A DNA stretch of 23,432 bases from a virus. The stretch covers positions 1 to 23,432 of the IMG/VR virus record IMGVR_UViG_3300002136_000127, one strand, 5' to 3'. Made by a program: the position numbers and the translations under genes. The notes beneath the pieces were generated by a model. That model worked only from the letters and a program-made list of their open reading frames with translations, did no database searches and was not told where the DNA came from. This document shows positions 19,922 through 23,432 of the stretch, in pieces. Each line of letters starts with the position of its first letter. Within the stretch, counting starts at the first letter, position 1.

Positions 19922-21369
19922 TGCCGCTCCCGATCGGAGGCAGAGACGCCCAGTGGCCCCCGGCCGACATCAAGCCCTACATCGACCAGGCCAACACCTC
20001 GTTCGCCTGGTGGGCCGGCGACCGCAACGCCCTGAAGACCGGCACCGCCGAGACAGGTGACGTCGGCCGCCGGCGGTTCTGGGCCCGTCGCTCCACCGGG
20101 GACGCCTCGAAAGCCACCCCCACGATCCACGCCCCGCTCGCCGCGGACATCGCCGCGGTGTCCGCGGACCTGCTGTTCGGTGACCAGGTCGGCCTCAACG
20201 TCGAGGACAAGGCAGCCCAGGCCGAGCTGGAGACGCTTGAGGACGAGCTCGGCCTCGCCAACGCGTTCCTCGAAGGCGCCGAGATCTGTGCCGCGTCCGG
20301 CGGCACCTACCTCCGGTGCGCCTGGGACGAGAAGATCGCCAACCACGGCCTGCTCCAGCTCTACGACCAGACCCACGCTGTCCCGGACTTCCGGTACGGG
20401 CGTCTTGTCGGGGTGTCGCTGTGGGAGGACGTCCTGGTCGAGGGCGCGACCGTGTGGCGCCACGTCGAGCGGCACGAACCGGGCCGGGTCCTGCACGGCC
20501 TCTACAAGGGAACCGCCGCGAGCATCGGGACCCAGGCGCCGCTCGGCGACCACCCGATGACCGCCGACCTGGACTCCAAGGTTGTGTTCCAGGGTCGCCT
20601 GGCCGGGAAGCTGCTCGTGGAGTACGTCCCGAACGTGCGCCCGAACAAGCTGAAGCCGATCCGACCGATCGGCAGGGCTGACTGGATCGGGACCGAGGAC
20701 CTCCTCGATGCGGTCGACGAGACCTGGACGTCGGTGATGCGGGACGTCCGTCTCGGCCAGGCCCACGTGTTCGTGCCGCAGGAGTGGCTTCAGGCCTCCG
20801 GCGGGCGGCCGGGGCAGACCCTGACCCTGGACCTGGATCGGGAGATCTTCACCGCGCTGAACGTGGCCGATGCGACCGAGCAGAAGATGGACACCTACCA
20901 GGCCGCCATCCGGGTCTCCGATCACGTCGAGCTGCTCCTCGCGCTGACCGAGCGGATCGTGTCCACCAGCGGGTACGCCCCGCAGACCTTCGGCCTCCAG
21001 ATCGAAGGGTCAGCCCAGTCCGGTACGGCGCTGCGGATCCGGGAGTCCAAGACCGACCGGACCATGTCGAAGAAGCGCCGGTACTGGGCGCCGGGTATCG
21101 GTCGGACGGGGAACAACCTCCTCGACATCGGTGCCGAGATCTTCCGCCGGCCGACCACCGATGACCGGGTCAGTGTGACCTGGCCCGAGCTGAAGCAGGA
21201 CCCGTCCGAGAAGGCCGTGTTCATCAACACGCTGCGACAGGCGCGGGCGATGTCGATCGACCGTGCGGTGAAGACCGCTCAGCCCGACCTGGACGAGAAG
21301 GCTCTCGCTGCCGAGATCGCGCTGATCAAGGCCGAGGACGCCGTGGCGGACCCGTTCCCCCAAGGGTGA
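19921..21369 (+). CDS. Portal protein
   Basis: A 482-residue portal of the SPP1/HK97-like type, identified from order (after large terminase, before MuF), length and conserved features. These include an N-terminal arm, wing region (DFRYGRLVGVSLWEDVLVEG; RVLHGLYKGTAAS), a stem/clip segment near IRPIGRADWIGTEDLLDAVD with TWTSVMRDVRLG, and a C-terminal helix/crown stretch with SGTALRIRESKTDRTMSKKR and LLDIGAEIF. Twelve copies would form the DNA channel and terminase docking ring. ATG overlaps the preceding stop by one base. It is followed by the MuF gene after a 6-bp gap. Confidence 0.85.
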   Translation: MPLPIGGRDAQWPPADIKPYIDQANTSFAWWAGDRNALKTGTAETGDVGRRRFWARRSTGDASKATPTIHAPLAADIAAVSADLLFGDQVGLNVEDKAAQAELETLEDELGLANAFLEGAEICAASGGTYLRCAWDEKIANHGLLQLYDQTHAVPDFRYGRLVGVSLWEDVLVEGATVWRHVERHEPGRVLHGLYKGTAASIGTQAPLGDHPMTADLDSKVVFQGRLAGKLLVEYVPNVRPNKLKPIRPIGRADWIGTEDLLDAVDETWTSVMRDVRLGQAHVFVPQEWLQASGGRPGQTLTLDLDREIFTALNVADATEQKMDTYQAAIRVSDHVELLLALTERIVSTSGYAPQTFGLQIEGSAQSGTALRIRESKTDRTMSKKRRYWAPGIGRTGNNLLDIGAEIFRRPTTDDRVSVTWPELKQDPSEKAVFINTLRQARAMSIDRAVKTAQPDLDEKALAAEIALIKAEDAVADPFPQG

Positions 21370-21375
21370 TGATCG

Positions 21376-23103
21376 GTGACGCCTGAGGAGGCGCTCGCCC
21401 TCGCCAAGACAGTGGCGGACCTGTACGCCCAGGCCACCGCCGACTTGCTCCAGATCATCGCCAGGTCGACGGCCCGGGGTATGGACCGCCCCGAGTGGGC
21501 GGGGCAGCAGCTCGCGCAGATCCTGCCGCTCCGGTTGGAGGCACAGCGGATCGTGTCCCGGATGCAAGCGGCGTCCGCCGTGGAGGTCCAGGCGCTCCTC
21601 CGGGAGGTGTACGACGCCCAGGCCGGGGCCGTGGGCGGGTCGCGGGTCAACAACCGCACTGTGGTCGCGCTCGCCGAAGACCTGATGGGTCGGACCAGCA
21701 CTCTCGGTCCTCGGGTGGTGCGGCGTACCGAGGACATCTACCGCAACGTGATGGCCGAGGTGGTCGCCTCCGGGGTAACCGGTGTAAAGGACCGTCGGGC
21801 GGTCACCGCGGCGGCCCTGGACCGGTTCGCGAAGGCCGGGATCGACGGGTTCACCGACAGCGCCGGCCGGAACTGGAACCTGGAGTCGTACGCCGAGATG
21901 GCCACACGGTCAGCGCTCGGCCGCGCACACCTGGCCGGCACCCTCGACAAGTACCTGGCCGAGGGCCGCGAGTACGTGATCATCTCGGACTCCCCGGAAG
22001 AGTGCCCGACCTGTCGGCCGTACGAGGGGAAGGTCCTGTCGCTGGGCGCCGACATCCCGCCAACCGACCTAGGCGGGCTCCAGTACGCCGGCACCCTCGC
22101 CGCCGCGATCGCGAAGGGTCTGTTCCATCCGAACTGCACCCACCGGGCCAACGTCTTCATCCCCGGTCTGACGGAGCCGACGGACGACACCGAGAACCCC
22201 CTCGGGTACGAGGACCGGCAACGTCAGCGGGGACTGGAGCGTGGTGTCCGGGAGTCGAAGCGGAGGGTCGCAGCGTTACGGCCCATCGGGGACACCCCCG
22301 AACTGCAACGGCAGGAGCGGCTCCTGAAGGTCCGGCAGCAGCGGCTTGCCGACTTCATCCGCGACAACGACCGCAAACCGGGGTCATCCCGGCAACGGAA
22401 GCAGATCCCCGGCGGACTACCGCCCAAGCCGAAGGCGAAGGCCGGTACCCGGGTCGCGGCCGGCAGCCCCGTGTCCGCCGCCCTCACAATCCAGACCGGC
22501 GTACCGGCCCTCGACGTCCGGATGTCGAACGCGCTCGCCGCGATCGACCGGGTGCACAGCGACGGTCGGCTCCCCCGCCTCACCGTGGAGGACCTCCCGG
22601 TGTCGTCGAGCAACCTCGGGGCGTACGCGAGGAAGGGCGCCGACTCGGTGTCGTTCAAGATCAACCCGGCCGGGTCCTGGCCCGAGCTCACGTTCGTCCA
22701 CGAGGCCGGGCACTTCCTCGACCACCAGGGCATCGGCGCCTCGGGGACCATGGAGTCCGCTGTTGTCGGCGGTGCACTCGCCGACGTCATGGCCGCGATC
22801 AACGCCTCATCTGCCGTCCGGGGTCTCCGCGGGTTCAAGGTCGACCGCACCCTGGACCCGGTCGTCGCCCGCGACATCACCGCTTACATCGGGTACCTGC
22901 TGAAGGGCCCCGAGCTGTGGGCCCGCGCCTACGCACAGTGGATCACGCTGCGGTCTGGGGACCCGGTGCTGCGTCGCCAGCTGGAGGCCGCCGTGAACTC
23001 GGGCCGGGGTCGGGGCGTGATGCGACAATGGGACGACGACGATTTCGAGGCGATCGCGGACGCGATCGACGAGGCAGTGAGGAGGCTCGGATGGCTACCC
23101 TGA
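21376..23103 (+). CDS. MuF-type minor head protein fused to zinc metallopeptidase domain
   Basis: A 575-residue protein. The N-terminal 270 residues are MuF-like: a long helical part, then SPEECPTCRPYEGKVLSL with Cys210/Cys213 and FHPNCTHRANVFIPG with His251/Cys254, the usual head-morphogenesis signature. A basic, disordered linker (about 280-380, rich in Arg, Lys, Gln) leads to a C-terminal zincin: HEAGH at 442-446 in LTFVHEAGHFLDHQG, with Glu513 in ELWARAYAQW as likely third zinc ligand. MuF fused to varied C-terminal domains is known for phage polymorphic toxins; a host-acting or virion-processing protease is therefore plausible. It is unlikely to be the prohead protease, which is normally serine-type. 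GTG start is five bases after the portal stop. Confidence 0.85.
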   Translation: MTPEEALALAKTVADLYAQATADLLQIIARSTARGMDRPEWAGQQLAQILPLRLEAQRIVSRMQAASAVEVQALLREVYDAQAGAVGGSRVNNRTVVALAEDLMGRTSTLGPRVVRRTEDIYRNVMAEVVASGVTGVKDRRAVTAAALDRFAKAGIDGFTDSAGRNWNLESYAEMATRSALGRAHLAGTLDKYLAEGREYVIISDSPEECPTCRPYEGKVLSLGADIPPTDLGGLQYAGTLAAAIAKGLFHPNCTHRANVFIPGLTEPTDDTENPLGYEDRQRQRGLERGVRESKRRVAALRPIGDTPELQRQERLLKVRQQRLADFIRDNDRKPGSSRQRKQIPGGLPPKPKAKAGTRVAAGSPVSAALTIQTGVPALDVRMSNALAAIDRVHSDGRLPRLTVEDLPVSSSNLGAYARKGADSVSFKINPAGSWPELTFVHEAGHFLDHQGIGASGTMESAVVGGALADVMAAINASSAVRGLRGFKVDRTLDPVVARDITAYIGYLLKGPELWARAYAQWITLRSGDPVLRRQLEAAVNSGRGRGVMRQWDDDDFEAIADAIDEAVRRLGWLP

Positions 23104-23225
23104 CCGACGCCCAGGAGCAGCGTGCTGCCGAACTCGTCGACGCCCTTGGCATGGATCTGCCGTCGGCCCGTGAAGCTGTGGCGATCGCCGACGGCCTGAC
23201 CCCGGGTTGCCTGACCGAGGGCTGA
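23091..23225 (+). CDS. 44-residue protein after MuF gene
   Basis: A 44-residue acidic helical protein (MATLTDAQEQRAAELVDALG to GLTPGCLTEG), ATG at 23091 overlapping the MuF stop by 13 nt, with GAGGAGG upstream at good spacing. The strong ribosome binding site and GC3 bias support it. Its stop TGA lies inside the third CTGACACC motif. Position between MuF and scaffold suggests a small head-assembly factor, but no function is recognised. Confidence 0.6.
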   Translation: MATLTDAQEQRAAELVDALGMDLPSAREAVAIADGLTPGCLTEG

Positions 23226-23249
23226 CACCGCCGACCTGATCGTGTGGGC
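23222..23249 (+). promoter_or_regulatory. CTGACACC-N20 leader, copy C
   Basis: CTGACACC at 23222-23229 followed by exactly 20 bases and ATG at 23250, the third instance of the arrangement at 16835 and 19074. As at 16835, the TGA of the motif is the stop of the preceding gene. No Shine-Dalgarno sequence precedes the ATG. Confidence 0.5.
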
Positions 23250-23419
23250 ATGACCACGCCCACGTTGAAGCCCGCCCAGATCACCCTCGAGACGCTCCCG
23301 CAGCTGTTCGCGTACAACCGCGAGCGGTTCGGTGGGTTCGTGATGGAGGACCCGGCACCCCCGGCGCCTCCCGCCCCCGGCCCGCCGGCTCCCGCTCCCC
23401 CTGCTCCGCCCGCTCCGCC
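23250..23419 (+). CDS. Probable scaffolding protein, N-terminal fragment
   Basis: The first 57 residues of a protein, cut by the contig end. It begins MTTPTLKPAQITLETLPQLF, then YNRERFGGFVMEDP followed by a Pro/Ala-rich stretch (APPAPPAPGPPAPA). In actinophages the gene after MuF and before the major capsid usually encodes scaffolding protein, with a similar short N-terminal segment and Pro-rich linker before a coiled coil; that is the basis of the call. The last 13 bases of the window are adapter and do not belong to the gene. No Shine-Dalgarno sequence is present. Confidence 0.55.
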
Positions 23420-23432
23420 AGATCGGAAGAGC
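23420..23432 (+). other. Illumina adapter remnant (not biological)
   Basis: The final 13 bases, AGATCGGAAGAGC, are identical to the common start of the Illumina TruSeq adapter. They interrupt the Pro/Ala codon run of the last gene and should be trimmed. The contig's true end is about 23419. Confidence 0.93.

Noticed and set aside
21376-23103. C-terminal peptidase of the MuF fusion as the prohead maturation protease
   Set aside because: Known prohead proteases are serine-type folds; this domain has a zinc HExxH signature and sits in the minor head protein.

Overview
This window is most of the early half and the start of the late half of a temperate actinobacteriophage genome, in free (episomal or virion) arrangement. 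The phage assignment rests on a large serine integrase, an immunity repressor facing a Cro-like regulator, small and large terminase subunits, a portal, a MuF-type minor head protein and a scaffold-like N-terminus. The host is probably a high-GC actinobacterium: the genome is GC-rich with strongly GC-biased third positions, GTG starts are frequent, and the window encodes a WhiB-like protein, a DUF3263 protein and a DUF2510 membrane protein, all actinobacterial hallmarks. The genus cannot be read from the sequence.

Layout. 1-1549 (+): the end of a late operon, with the 3' part of a long protein built from 10/20-residue repeats (the window opens inside it), a small beta-rich protein and a holin-like membrane protein. 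1598-1633: a 36-bp imperfect palindrome with central dinucleotide TC, proposed as attP. 1638-3842 (-): serine integrase, DUF3263 protein and ImmA/IrrE-type metallopeptidase. 3843-6221 (-): an AT-richer immunity/accessory block with a DUF3800 protein and a repressor gene overlapping a DUF2510 membrane-protein gene. 6222-6411: divergent promoter/operator region with three TTGACAC copies. 6412-16838 (+): a long early operon in which most genes overlap by 1-8 nt. It encodes a Cro-like HTH protein, a Sak4-like RecA-fold ATPase, a replication initiator-like protein with internal iteron-like repeats (candidate origin), an HNH protein, an ASCH protein, a WhiB fusion, an Api92-like protein and many small Cys/His-rich proteins. 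16863-23419 (+): packaging and head genes (TerS, TerL, small proteins, portal, MuF-metallopeptidase fusion, start of a probable scaffold). One lone 60-codon gene at 18874-19056 runs against this operon.

Functional reading. Repressor and Cro-like protein would set the lysis/lysogeny switch, the integrase would act on the adjacent attP, the Sak4-like ATPase and initiator would drive recombination and replication, and terminase, portal and MuF would start head assembly and packaging. Because late genes and integrase are joined across an apparently intact attP, the sequence does not look like an integrated prophage.

Points of most interest: the attP palindrome; iterons inside the initiator gene, in the manner of lambda ori in O; a MuF head protein with a C-terminal HEAGH zincin domain; a CTGACACC-N20-ATG leader shared by three genes that lack Shine-Dalgarno sequences; a Cys motif shared almost identically at DNA level by the WhiB fusion and another early protein; and an Illumina adapter sequence forming the last 13 bases, which are not biological.
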